A stretch of 64,000 nt of DNA from Rhytidiadelphus loreus (Eukaryota > Streptophyta > Bryopsida > Hypnales > Hylocomiaceae): the NCBI GenBank assembly GCA_947034895.1, contig OX344763.1:68157093-68221092 (forward strand), in the 5' to 3' direction. Position 1 is the stretch's first letter; each line of letters begins with the position of its first letter. Made by a program: the position numbers and the translations under genes. The notes under the pieces are model-generated. The model was not told the origin of the DNA. It made no database searches and saw nothing but the letters and a program-made list of their open reading frames with translations. Positions 49,507-62,600 of this stretch are shown piece by piece.

Positions 49507-52500
49507 ACTCAAGAATTCAAAGAAATACGCAATTGCTCAACACATTGAATGAACTTGTACGTGGAATGGAAATATGGAATATGAACCATGCCTACTACTT
49601 TAATTCGCAAAAGTATATAAAGTCATTGAATGCCTATCAAGAAGAATGGGAAACATGTCGTGCAAGTTGCAAATATTCATAAACTCAAGAATTCAAAGAA
49701 ATACGCAATTCCTGAGCACATTGAATGACGTTGTACGTGGAATGGATTATGGAATTCCAACTACACCTAGGACTTTAATTCGCAAAAGTATATAAAGTCA
49801 TTGAATTCCTATCAAGAAGAATGGGAAACATGTCGTGCAAGTTGCAAATATTCATAATCTCACGAATTCAAAGAAATACGCAATTCCTTAGCACATTGAA
49901 TGACGTTGTACGTGGAATGGATTATGGAATTCCAACTACACCTAGTACTTTAATTCGCAAAAGTATATAAAGTCATTGAATCCCTATCAAGAAGAATGGG
50001 AAACATGAGGTGCAAGTTGCAAATATTCATAAACTCAAGAATTCAAAGAAATACGCAATTGCTCATCACATTGAATGAACTTGTACGTGGAATGGAAATA
50101 TGGAATTTGAACCATGCCTACTACTTTAATTCGCAAAAGTATATAAAGTCATTGAATTCCTATCAAGATGAATGAAAAACATGAGGTGCAAGTTGCAAAT
50201 ATTCATAAACTCAAGAATTCAAAGAAATACGCAATTGCTCAACACATTGAATGAACTTGTACATGGAATGGAATTATGGATTTTGATCCATGCTTACTAC
50301 TTTAATATGCAAAAGTATATAAAGTCATTAAATCCGTATCAAGAAGAATGGGAAACATGTGGTGCAAGTTGCAAATATTCATAAACTCAAGAATTCAAAG
50401 AAATACGCAATTGCTCATCACATTGAATGAACTTGTACGTGGAATGGATTATGGAATTTCAACTACACCTAGTACTATAATTCGTAAAAGTGTATAAAGT
50501 CATTGAATTCCTATCAAGAAGAATGGGAAACATGAGGTGCAAGTTGCAAATATTCATAAACTCAAGAATTCAATGAAATACGCAATTGCTCATCACATTG
50601 AATGAACTTGTACGTGGAATGGAAATATGGAATATGAACCATGCCTACTACTTTAATTCGCAAAAGTATATAAAGTCATTGAATTCCTATCAAGAAGAAT
50701 GGGAAACATGAGGTGCAAGTTGCAAATATTCATAAACTCAAGAAGTCAATGAAATACGCAATTGCTCATCACATTGAATGAACTTGTACGTGGAATGGAA
50801 ATATGGAATATGAACCATGCCTACTACTTTAATTCGCTAAAGTATATAAAGTCATTGAATTCCTATCAAGAAGAATGAAAAACATGAGGTGCAAGTTGCA
50901 AATATTCATAAACTCAAGAATTCAAAGAAATACGCAATTCCTTAGCACATTGAATGACGTTGTACGTGGAATGGATTATGGAATTCCAACTACACCTAGT
51001 ACTTTAATTCGCAAAAGTATATAAAGTCATTGAATCCCTAACAAGAAGAATGGGAAACATGTCGTGCAAGTTGCAAATATTCATAAACTCAAGAATTCAA
51101 AGAAATACGCAATTCCTTAGCACATTGAATGACGTTGTACGTGGAATGGATTATGGAATTCCAACTACACCTAGTACTTTAATTCGCAAAAGTATATAAA
51201 GTCATTGAATCCCTAACAAGAAGAATGGGAAACATGTCGTGCAAGTTGCAAATATTCATAAACTCAAGAATTCAAAGAAATACGCAATTGCTCATCACAT
51301 TGAATGAACTTGTACGTGGAATGGATTATGGAATTTCAACTACACCTAGTACTATAATTCGCAAAAGTGTATAAAGTCATTGAATTCCTATCAAGAAGAA
51401 TGGGAAACATGAGGTGCAAGTTGCAAATATTCATAAACTCAAGAATTCAATGAAATACGCAATTGCTCATCACATTGAATGAACTTGTACGGGGAATGGA
51501 AATATGGAATTTGAACCATGCCTACTACTTTAATTCGCAAAAGTATATAAAGTCATTGAATCCCTATCAAGAAGAATGGGAAACATGTCGTGCAAGTTGC
51601 AAATATTCATAAACTCAAGAATTCAAAGAAATACGCAATTGCTCATCACATTGAATGAACTTGTACGAGGAATGGATTATGGAATTTCAACTACACCTAG
51701 TACTATAATTCGCAAAACTGTATAAAGTCATTGAATTCCTATCAAGAAGAATGGGAAACATGAGGTGCAAGTTGCAAATATTCATAAACTCAAGAATTCA
51801 ATGAAATACGCAATTGCTCAACACATTGAATGAACTTGTACGTGGAATGGAAATATGGAATATGAACCATGCCTACTACTTTAATTCGCAAAAGTATATA
51901 AAGTCATTGAATGCCTATCAAGAAGAATGGGAAACATGTCGTGCAAGTTGCAAATATTCATAAACTCAAGAATTCAAAGAAATACGCAATTCCTTAGCAC
52001 ATTGAATGACGTTGTACGTGGAATGGATTATGGAATTCCAACTACACCTAGGACTTTAATTCACAAAAGTATATAAAGTCATTGAATTCCTATCAAGAAG
52101 AATGGGAAACATGTCGTGCAAGTTGCAAATATTCATAATCTCACGAATTCAAAGAAATACGCAATTCCTTAGCACATTGAATGACGTTGTACGTGGAATG
52201 GATTATGGAATTCCAACTACACCTAGTACTTTAATTCGCAAAAGTATATAAAGTCATTGAATCCCTATCAAGAAGAATGGGAAACATGAGGTGCAAGTTG
52301 CAAATATTCATAAACTCAAGAATTCAAAGAAATACGCAATTGCTCATCACATTGAATGACGTTGTACGTGGAATGGATTATGGAATTCCAACTACACCTA
52401 GTACTTTAATTCGCAAAAGTATATAAAGTCATTGAATTCCTATCAAGAAGAATGGGAAACATGAGGTGCAAGTTGCAAATATTCATAAACTCAAGAATTC

Positions 52501-53889
52501 AAAGAAATACGCAATTCCTTAGCACATTGAATGACGTTGTACGTGGAATGGATTATGGAATTCCAACTACACCTAGTACTTTAATTCGCAAAAGTATATA
52601 AAGTCATTGAATCCCTAACAAGAAGAATGGGAAACATGTCGTGCAAGTTGCAAATATTCATAAACTCAAGAATTCAAAGAAATACGCAATTGCTCATCAC
52701 ATTGAATGACGTTGTACGTGGAATGGATTATGGAATTCCAACTACACCTAGGACTTTAATTCGCAAAAGTATATAAAGTCATTGAATTCCTATCAAGAAG
52801 AATGGGAAACATGTCGTGCAAGTTGCAAATATTCATAATCTCACGAATTCAAAGAAATACGCAATTCCTTAGCACATTGAATGACGTTGTACGTGGAATG
52901 GATTATGGAATTCCAACTACACCTAGTACTTTAATTCGCAAAAGTATATAAAGTCATTGAATCCCTATCAAGAAGAATGGGAAACATGAGGTGCAAGTTG
53001 CAAATATTCATAAACTCAAGAATTCAAAGAAATACGCAATTGCTCATCACATTGAATGAACTTGTACGTGGAATGGAAATATGGAATTTGAACCATGCCT
53101 ACTACTTTAATTCGCAAAAGTATATAAAGTCATTGAATTCCTATCAAGAAGAATGAAAAACATGAGGTGCAAGTTGCAAATATTCATAAACTCAAGAATT
53201 CAAAGAAATACGCAATTGCTCAACACATTGAATGAACTTGTACATGGAATGGAATTATGGATTTTGATCCATGCTTACTACTTTAATATGCAAAAGTATA
53301 TAAAGTCATTAAATCCGTATCAAGAAGAATGGGAAACATGTGGTGCAAGTTGCAAATATTCATAAACTCAAGAATTCAAAGAAATACGCAATTGCTCATC
53401 ACATTGAATGAACTTGTACGTGGAATGGATTATGGAATTTCAACTACACCTAGTACTATAATTCGTAAAAGTGTATAAAGTCATTGAATTCCTATCAAGA
53501 AGAATGGGAAACATGAGGTGCAAGTTGCAAATATTCATAAACTCAAGAATTCAATGAAATACGCAATTGCTCATCACATTGAATGAACTTGTACGTGGAA
53601 TGGAAATATGGAATATGAACCATGCCTACTACTTTAATTCGCAAAAGTATATAAAGTCATTGAATTCCTATCAAGAAGAATGGGAAACATGAGGTGCAAG
53701 TTGCAAATATTCATAAACTCAAGAAGTCAATGAAATACGCAATTGCTCATCACATTGAATGAACTTGTACGGGGAATGTAAATATGGAATTTGAACCATG
53801 CCTACTACTTTAATTCGCAAAAGTATATAAAGTCATTGAATTCCTATCAAAAAGAATGGGAAACATGTCGTGCAAGTTGCAAATATTCA
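49507..53889 (+). repeat. Last well-ordered HOR segment
   Basis: The order is A2, B2-AvrII, B2-CTCACG, wt, A3, B1, A, A(AAGAAGTC, CGCTAAAG), B2(CCCTAAC) twice, B1, A1, B1(GTACGAGG, AAAACTG), A2-like, then six B2 monomers (about 51.97-53.02 kb), wt, A3 (53190 on), B1, A and an A(AAGAAGTC) with GGGGAATGTAAA and TCAAAAAGAATGG. The A3-B1-A sequence near 53.2-53.7 kb is the last copy of that order; beyond it the arrangement loosens. Confidence 0.83.
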
Positions 53890-56800
53890 TAAACTCAAGA
53901 ATTCAAAGAAATACGCAATTGCTCATCACATTGAATGAACTTGTACGTGGAATGGATTATGGAATTTCAACTACACCTAGTACTATAATTCGCAAAAGTG
54001 TATAAAGTCATTGAATTCCTCTCAAGAAGAATGGGAAACATGAGGTGCAAGTTGCAAATATTCATAAACTCAAGAAGTCAATGAAATACGCAATTGCTCA
54101 TCACATTGAATGAACTTGTACGGGGAATGGAAATATGGAATATGAACCATGCCTACTACTTTAATTCGCAAAAGTATATAAAGTCATTGAATTCCTATCA
54201 AGAAGAATGGGAAACATGTCGTGCAAGTTGCAAATATTCATAAACTCAAGAATTCAAAGAAATACGCAATTGCTCATCACATTGAATGAACTTGTACGTG
54301 GAATGGATTATGGAATTTCAACTACACGTAGTACTATAATTCGTAAAAGTGTATAAAGTCATTGAATTCCTATCAAGAAGAATGGGAAACATGAGGTGCA
54401 AGTTGCAAATATTCATAAACTCAAGAATTCAATGAAATACGCAATTGCTCATCACATTGACTGAACTTGTACGGGGAATGGAAATATGGAATATGAACCA
54501 TGCCTACTACTTTAATTCGCAAAAGTATATAGAGTCATTGAATTCCTATCAAGAAGAATGGGAAACATGAGGTGCAAGTTGCAAATATTCATAAACTCAA
54601 GAATTCAAAGAAATACGCAATTGCTCAACACATTGAATGAACTTGTACGTGGAATGGAAATATGGAATATGAACCATGCCTACTACTTTAATTCGCAAAA
54701 GAATATAAAGTCATTGAATCCCTATCAAGAAGAATGGGAAACATGTGGTGCAAGTTGCAAATATTCATAAACTCAAGAATTCAAAGAAATACGCAATTCC
54801 TTAGCACATTGAATGACGTTGTACGTGGAATGGATTATGGAATTTCAACTACACCTAGTACTTTAATTCGCAAAAGTGTATAAAGTCATTGAATTCCTAT
54901 CAAGAAGAATGGGAAACATGAGGTGCAAGTTGCAAATATTCATAAACTCAAGAATTCAATGAAATACGCAATTGCTCATCACATTGAATGAACTTGTACG
55001 GGGAATGGAAATATGGAATTTGAACCATGCCTACTACTTTAATTCGCAAAAGTATATAAAGTCATTGAATTCCTATCAAGAAGAATGGGAAACATGTCGT
55101 GCAAGTTGCAAATATTCATAAACTCAAGAATTCAAAGAAATACGCAATTGCTCATCACATTGAATGAACTTGTACGTGGAATGGATTATGGAATTTCAAC
55201 TACACCTAGTACTATAATTCGCAAAAGTGTATAAAGTCAGTGAATTCCTCTCAAGAAGAATGGGAAACATGAGGTGCAAGTTGCAAATATTCATAAACTC
55301 AAGAATTCAATGAAATACGCAATTGCTCATCACATTGAATGAACTTGTACGGGGAATGGAAATATGGAATATGAACCATGCCTACTACTTTAATTCGCAA
55401 AAGTATATAAAGTCATTGAATTCCTATCAAGAAGAATGGGAAACATGTCGTGCAAGTTGCAAATATTCATAAACTCAAGAATTCAAAGAAATACGCAATT
55501 GCTCAACACATTGAATGAACTTGTACGTGGAATGGAAATATGGAATATGAACCATGCCTACTACTTTAATTCGCAAAAGTGTATAAAGTCAGTGAATTCC
55601 TCTCAAGAAGAATGGGAAACATGAGGTGCAAGTTGCAAATATTCATAAACTCAAGAATTCAATGAAATACGCAATTGCTCATCACATTGAATGAACTTGT
55701 ACGTGGAATGGAAATATGGAATTTGAACCATGCCCACTACTTTAATTCGCAAAAGTATATAAAGTCATTGAATTCCTATCAAGAAGAATGAAAAACATGA
55801 GGTGCAAGTTGCAAATATTCATAAACTCAAGAATTCAAAGAAATACGCAATTGCTCAACACATTGAATGAACTTGTACGTGGAATGGAAATATGGAATAT
55901 GAACCATGCCTACTACTTTAATTCGCAAAAGTATATAAAGTCATTGAATTCCTATCAAGAAGAATGGGAAACATGAGGTGCAAGTTGCAAATATTCATAA
56001 ACTCAAGAATTCAATGAAATACGCAATTGCTCATCACATTGAATGAACTTGTACGGGGAATGGAAATATGGAATTTGAACCATGCCTACTACTTTAATTC
56101 GCAAAAGTATATAAAGTCATTGAATCCCTATCAAGAAGAATGGGAAACATGTCGTGCAAGTTGCAAATATTCATAAACTCAAGAATTCAAAGAAATACGC
56201 AATTGCTCATTACATTGAATGAACTTGTACGTGGAATGGATTATTGAATTTCAACTACACCTAGTACTATAATTCGCAAAAGTGTATAAAGTCATTGAAT
56301 TCCTATAAAGAAGAATGGGAAACATTAGGTGCAAGTTGCACATATTCATAAACTCAAGAATTCAATGAAATACGCAATTGCTCATCACATTGAATGAACT
56401 TGTACGGGGAATGGAAATATGGAATTTGAACCATGCCCACTACTTTAATTCGCAAAAGTATATAAAGTCATTGAATTCCTATCAAGAAGAATGAAAAACA
56501 TGAGGTGCAAGTTGCAAATATTCATAAACTCAAGAATTCAAAGAAATACGCAATTGCTCAACACATTGAATGAACTTGTACATGGAATGGAATTATGGAT
56601 TTTGAACCATGCTTACTACTTTAATATGCAAAAATATATAAAGTCATTAAATCCCTAGCAAGAAGAATGGGAAACATGTGGTGCAAGTTGCAAATATTCA
56701 TAAACTCAAGAATTCAATGAAATATGCAATTGCTCATCACATTGAATGAACTTGTACGTGGAATGGATTATGGAATTTCAACTACACCTAGTACTATAAT

Positions 56801-57190
56801 TCGTAAAAGTGTATAAAGTCATTGAATTCCTATCAAGAAGAATGGGAAACATGAGGTGCAAGTTGCAAATATTCATAAACTCAAGAATTCAATGAAATAC
56901 GCAATTGCTCATCACATTGAATGAACTTGTACGTGGAATGGATTATGGAATTCCAACTACACCTAGTACTTTAATTCGCAAAAGTGTATAAAGTCATTGA
57001 ATCCCTATCAAGAAGAATGGGAAACATGAGGTGCAAGTTGCAAATATTCATAAACTCAAGAATTCAATGAAATACGCAATTGCTCATCACATTGAATGAA
57101 CTTGTACGTGGAATGGATTTTGGAATTCCAACTACACCTAGTACTTTAATTCGCAAAAGTGTATAAAGTCATTGAATCCCTGTCAAGAAG
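53890..57190 (+). repeat. Right flank, part 1: mixed monomers, weak HOR order
   Basis: B1 and A1-like monomers alternate, with marks rare further left: CTCTCAAG (about 54020, 55248, 55600), TATAGAGTC (about 54530), TGACTGAAC (about 54460), GCCCACTAC (about 55732, 56435), TTATTGAATTTC and CATTAGGTGCAAG with TGCACATATTC (56.2-56.35 kb). A3 at about 56.54-56.70 kb has lost its dyad (GAACCATG) and has CCCTAGC. AvrII monomers are absent. Private substitutions are more frequent than in the centre. Confidence 0.82.
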
Positions 57191-59650
57191 AATGAAAAGC
57201 ATGAGGTGCAGGTTGCAAATATTCATAAACTCAAGAATTCAAAGAAATACGCAATTGCTCATCACATTGAATGAACTTGTACGTGGAATGGATTATGGAA
57301 TTTCAACTACACCTAGTACTTTAATTCGCAAAAGTGTATAAAGTCATTGAATCCCAATCAAGAAGAATGAAAAACATGAGGTGCAGGTTGCAAATATTCA
57401 TAAACTCAAGAATTCAAAGAAATACGCAATTGCTCATCACATTGAATGAACTTGTACGTGGAATGGATTATGGAATTTCAACTACACCTAGTACTATAAT
57501 TCGTAAAAGTGTATAAAGTCATTGAATTCCTATCAAGAAGAATGGGAAACATAAGGTGCAAGTTGCAAATATTCATAAACTCAAGAATTCAATGAAATAC
57601 GCAATTGCTCATCACATTGAATGAACTTGTACGTGGAATGGATTATGGAATTCCAACTACACCTAGTACTTTAATTCGCAAAAGTACATAAAGTCATTGA
57701 ATCCCTATCAAGAAGAATGGGAAACATGAGGTGCAAGTTGCAAATATTCATAAACTCAAGAATTCAATGAAATACGCAATTGCTCATCACATTGAATGAA
57801 CTTGTACGGGGAATGGAAATATGGAATTTGAACCATGCCTACTACTTTAATTCGCAAAAGTATATAAAGTCATTGAATTCCTATCAAGAAGAATGAAAAA
57901 CATGAGGTGCAGGTTGCAAATATTCATAAACTCAAGAATTCAAAGAAATACGCAATTGCTCATCACATTGAATGAACTTGTACGTGGAATGGATTATGGA
58001 ATTTCAACTACACCTAGTACTTTAATTCGCAAAAGTGTATAAAGTCATTGAATTCCTATCAAGAAGAATGAAAAACATGAGGTGCAGGTTGCAAATATTC
58101 ATAAACTCAAGAATTCAAAGAAATACGCAATTGCTCATCACATTGAATGAACTTGTACGTGGAATGGATTATGGAATTCCAACTACACCTAGTACTTTAA
58201 TTCGCAAAAGTGTATAAAGTCATTGAATCCCTATCAAGAAGAATGGGAAACATGAGGTGCAAGTTGCAAATATTCATAAACTCAAGAATTCAATGAAATA
58301 CGCAATTGCTCATCACATTGAATGAACTTGTACGGGGAATGGAAATATGGAATTTGAACCATGCCTACTACTTTAATTCGCAAAAGTATATAAAGTCATT
58401 GAATTCCTATCAAGAAGAATGGGAAACATGTCGTGCAAGTTGCAAATATTCATAAACTCAAGAATTCAAAGAAATACGCAATTGCTCATCACATTGAATG
58501 AACTTGTACGTGGAATAGAATATGGAATTCCAACTACACCTAGTACTTTAATTCGCAAAAGTACATAAAGTCATTGAATCCCTATCAAGAAGAATGAAAA
58601 ACATGAGGTGCAAGTTGCAAATATTCATAAACTCAAGAATTCAAAGAAATACGCAATTGCTCAACACATTGAATGAACTTGTACATGGAATGGAATTATG
58701 GATTTTGAACCATGTATACTACTTTAATATGCAAAAGTATATAAAGTCATTGAATTCCTATCAAGAAGAATGAAAAACATGAGGTGCAGGTTGCAAATAT
58801 TCATAAACTCAAGAATTCAAAGAAATACGCAATTGCTCATCACATTGAATGAACTTGTACGTGGAATGGATTATGGAATTTCAACTACACCTAGTACTTT
58901 AATTCGCAAAAGTGTATAAAGTCATTGAATTCCTATCAAGAAGAATGAAAAACATGAGGTGCAGGTTGCAAATATTCATAAACTCAAGAATTCAAAGAAA
59001 TACGCAATTGCTCATCACATTGAATGAACTTGTACGTGGAATGGATTATGGAATTCCAACTACACCTAGTACTTTAATTCGCAAAAGTGTATAAAGTCAT
59101 TGAATCCCTATCAAGAAGAATGGGAAACATGAGGTGCAAGTTGCAAATATTCATAAACTCAAGAATTCAATGAAATACGCAATTGCTCATCACATTGAAT
59201 GAACTTGTACGGGGAATGGAAATATGGAATTTGAACCATGCCTACTACTTTAATTCGCAAAAGTATATAAAGTCATTGAATCCCTATCAAGAAGAATGGG
59301 AAACATGTCGTGCAAGTTCCAAATATTCATAAACTCAAGAATTCAAAGAAATACGCAATTGCTCATCACATTGAATGAACTTGTACGTGGAATGGATTAT
59401 GGAATTTCAACTACACCTAGTACTTTAATTCGCAAACGTGTATAAAGTCATTGAATTCCTATCAAGAAGAATGGGAAACATGCGGTGCAGGTTGCAAATA
59501 TTCATAAACTCAAGAATTCAATGAAATACGCAATTGCTCATCACATTGAATGAACTTGTACGGGGAATGGAAATATGGAATATGAACCATGCCTACTACT
59601 TTAATTCGCAAAAGTATATAGAGTCATTGAATTCCTATCAAGAAGAATGG
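57191..59650 (+). repeat. Right flank, part 2: GCAGGTTGC monomers, 877-bp pentamer
   Basis: Monomers here end GTGCAGGTTGCAAAT instead of GTGCAAGTTGC. I see this near 57209, 57384, 57911, 58086, 58788, 58964 and 59488, and further right near 60192 and 62477, but nowhere left of 57 kb. A five-monomer unit repeats at an offset of 877 bp (about 57.9-58.4 kb and 58.8-59.3 kb). TACATAAAG (about 57681, 58559) and GAATAGAATATGG (about 58516) also belong to this flank. Confidence 0.84.
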
Positions 59651-62600
59651 AAAACATGAGGTGCAAGTTGCAAATATTCATAAACTCAAGAATTCAAAGA
59701 AATACGCAATTGCTCAACACATTGAATGAACTTGTACGTGGAATGGAAATATGGAATATGAACCATGCCTACTACTTTAATTCGCAAAAGTATATAAAGT
59801 CATTAAATCCCTATCAAGAAGAATGGGAAACATGTGGTGCAAGTTGCAAATATTCATAAACTCAAGAATTCAATGAAATACGCAATTGCTCATCACATTG
59901 AATGAACTTGTACGTGGAATGGATTATGGAATTTCAACTACACCTAGTACTATAATTCGTAAAAGTGTATAAAGTCATTGAATTCCTATCAAGAAGAATG
60001 GGAAACATGAGGTGCAAGTTGCAAATATTCATAAACTCAAGAATTCAATGAAATACGCAATTGCTCATCACATTGAATGAACTTGTACGGGGAATGGAAA
60101 TATGGAATTTGAACCATGCCTACTACTTTAATTCGCAAAAGTATATAAAGTCATTGAATTCCTATCAAGAAGAATGAAAAACATGAGGTGCAGGTTGCAA
60201 ATATATTTATAAACTCAAGAATTCAAAGAAATACGCAATTGCTCAACACATTGAATGAACTTGTACGTGGAATGGAAATATGGAATATGAACCATGCCTA
60301 CTACTTTAATTCGCAAAAGTATATAAAGTCATTGAATCCCTATCAAGAAGAATGGGAAACATGTCGTGCAAGTTGCAAATATTCATAAACTCAAGAATTC
60401 AAAGAAATACGCAATTGCTCAACACATTGAATGAACTTGTACGTGGAATGGAAATATGGAATATGAACCATGCCTACTACTTTAATTCGCAAAAGTATAT
60501 AAAGTCATTGAATCATTATCAAGAAGAATGGGAAACATGTCGTGCAAGTTGCAAATATTCATAAACTCAAGAATTCAAAGAAATACGCAATTCCTTAGCA
60601 CATTGAATGACGTTGTACGTGGAATAGAATATGGAATTCCAACTACACCTAGTACTTTAATTCGCAAAAGTACATAAAGTCATTGAATCCCTATCAAGAA
60701 GAATGGGAAACATGAGGTGCAAGTTGCAAATATTCATAAACTCAAGAATTCAAAGAAATACGCAGTTGCTCAACACATTGAATGAACTTGTACATGGAAT
60801 GGAATTATGGATTTTGAACCATGCTTACTACTTTAATATGCAAAAATATATAAAGTCATTAAATCCCTATCAAGAAGAATGGGAAACATGTGGTGCAAGT
60901 TGCAAATATTCATAAACTCAAGAATCCAAAGAAATACGCAATTGCTCATCACATTGAATGAACTTGTACGTGGAATGGATTATGGAATTTCAACTACACC
61001 TAGTTCTATAATTCGTAAAAGTGTATAGAGTCATTGAATTCCTGTCAAGAAGAATGGGAAACATGAGGTGCAAGTTGCAAATATTCATAAACTCAAGAAT
61101 TCAATGAAATACGCAATTGCTCATCACATTGAATGAACTTGTACGGGGAATGGAAATATGGAATATGAACCATGCCTACTACTTTAATTCGCAAAAGTAT
61201 ATAGAGTCATTGAATTCCTATCAAGAAGAATGGGAAACATGAGGTGCAAGTTGCAAATATTCATAAACTCAAGAATTCAAAGAAATACGCAATTGCTCAA
61301 CACATTGAATGAACTTGTACGTGGAATGGAAATATGGAATATGAACCATGCCTACTACTTTAATTCGCAAAAGAATATAAAGTCATTGAATCCCTATCAA
61401 GAAGAATGGGAAACATGTCGTGCAAGTTGCAAATATTCATAAACTCAAGAATTCAAAGAAATACGCAATTCCTTAGTACATTGAATGACGTTGTACGTGG
61501 AATGGATTATGGAATTTCAACTACACCTAGTACTTTAATTCGCAAAAGTGTATTAAGTCATTGAATTCCTATCAAGAAGAATGGGAAACATGAGGTGCAA
61601 GTTGCAAATATTCATAAACTCAAGAATTCAATGAAATACGCAATTGCTCATCACATTGAATGAACTTGTACGGGGAATGGAAATATGGAATTTGAACCAT
61701 GCCTACTACTTTAATTCGCAAAAGTATATAAAGTCATTGAATTCCTATCAAGAAGAATGGGAAACATGTCGTGCAAGTTGCAAATATTCATAAACTCAAG
61801 AATTCAAAGAAATACGCAATTGCTCATCACATTGAATGAACTTGTACGTGGAATAGAATATGGAATTCCAACTACACCTAGTACTTTAATTCGCAAAAGT
61901 ACATAAAGTCATTGAATCCCTATCAAGAAGAATGAAAAACATGAGGTGCAAGTTGCAAATATTCATAAACTCAAGAATTCAAAGAAATACGCAATTGCTC
62001 AACACATTGAATGAACTTGTACATGGAATGGAATTATGGATTTTGAACCATGTATACTACTTTAATATGCAAAAATATATAAAGTCATTAAATCCCTATC
62101 AAGAAGAATGGGAAACATGTGGTGCAAGTTGCAAATATTCATAAACTCAAGAATTCAAAGAAATACGCAATTGCTCATCACATTGAATGAACTTGTACGT
62201 GGAATGGAAAATGGAATTTCAACTACACCTAGTACTATAATTCGCAAAAGTGTATAAAGTCATTGAATTCCTATCAAGAAGAATGGGAAACATGAGGTGC
62301 AAGTTGCAAATATTCATAAACTCAAGAATTCAATGAAATACGCAATTGCTCATCACATTGAATGAACTTGTACGGGGAATGGAAATATGGAATTTGAACC
62401 ATGCCTACTACTTTAATTCGCAAAAGTATATAAAGTCATTGAATTCCTATCAAGAAGAATGAAAAACATGAGGTGCAGGTTGCAAATATATTTATAAACT
62501 CAAGAATTCAAAGAAATACGCAATTGCTCAACACATTGAATGAACTTGTACGTGGAATGGAAATATGGAATATGAACCATGCCTACTACTTTAATTCGCA

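Noticed and set aside
62200..62220. Deletion in a B1 monomer (GGAATGGAAAATGG)
   Set aside because: Counting shows the same length as GGAATGGATTATGG; it is a TT-to-AA substitution.
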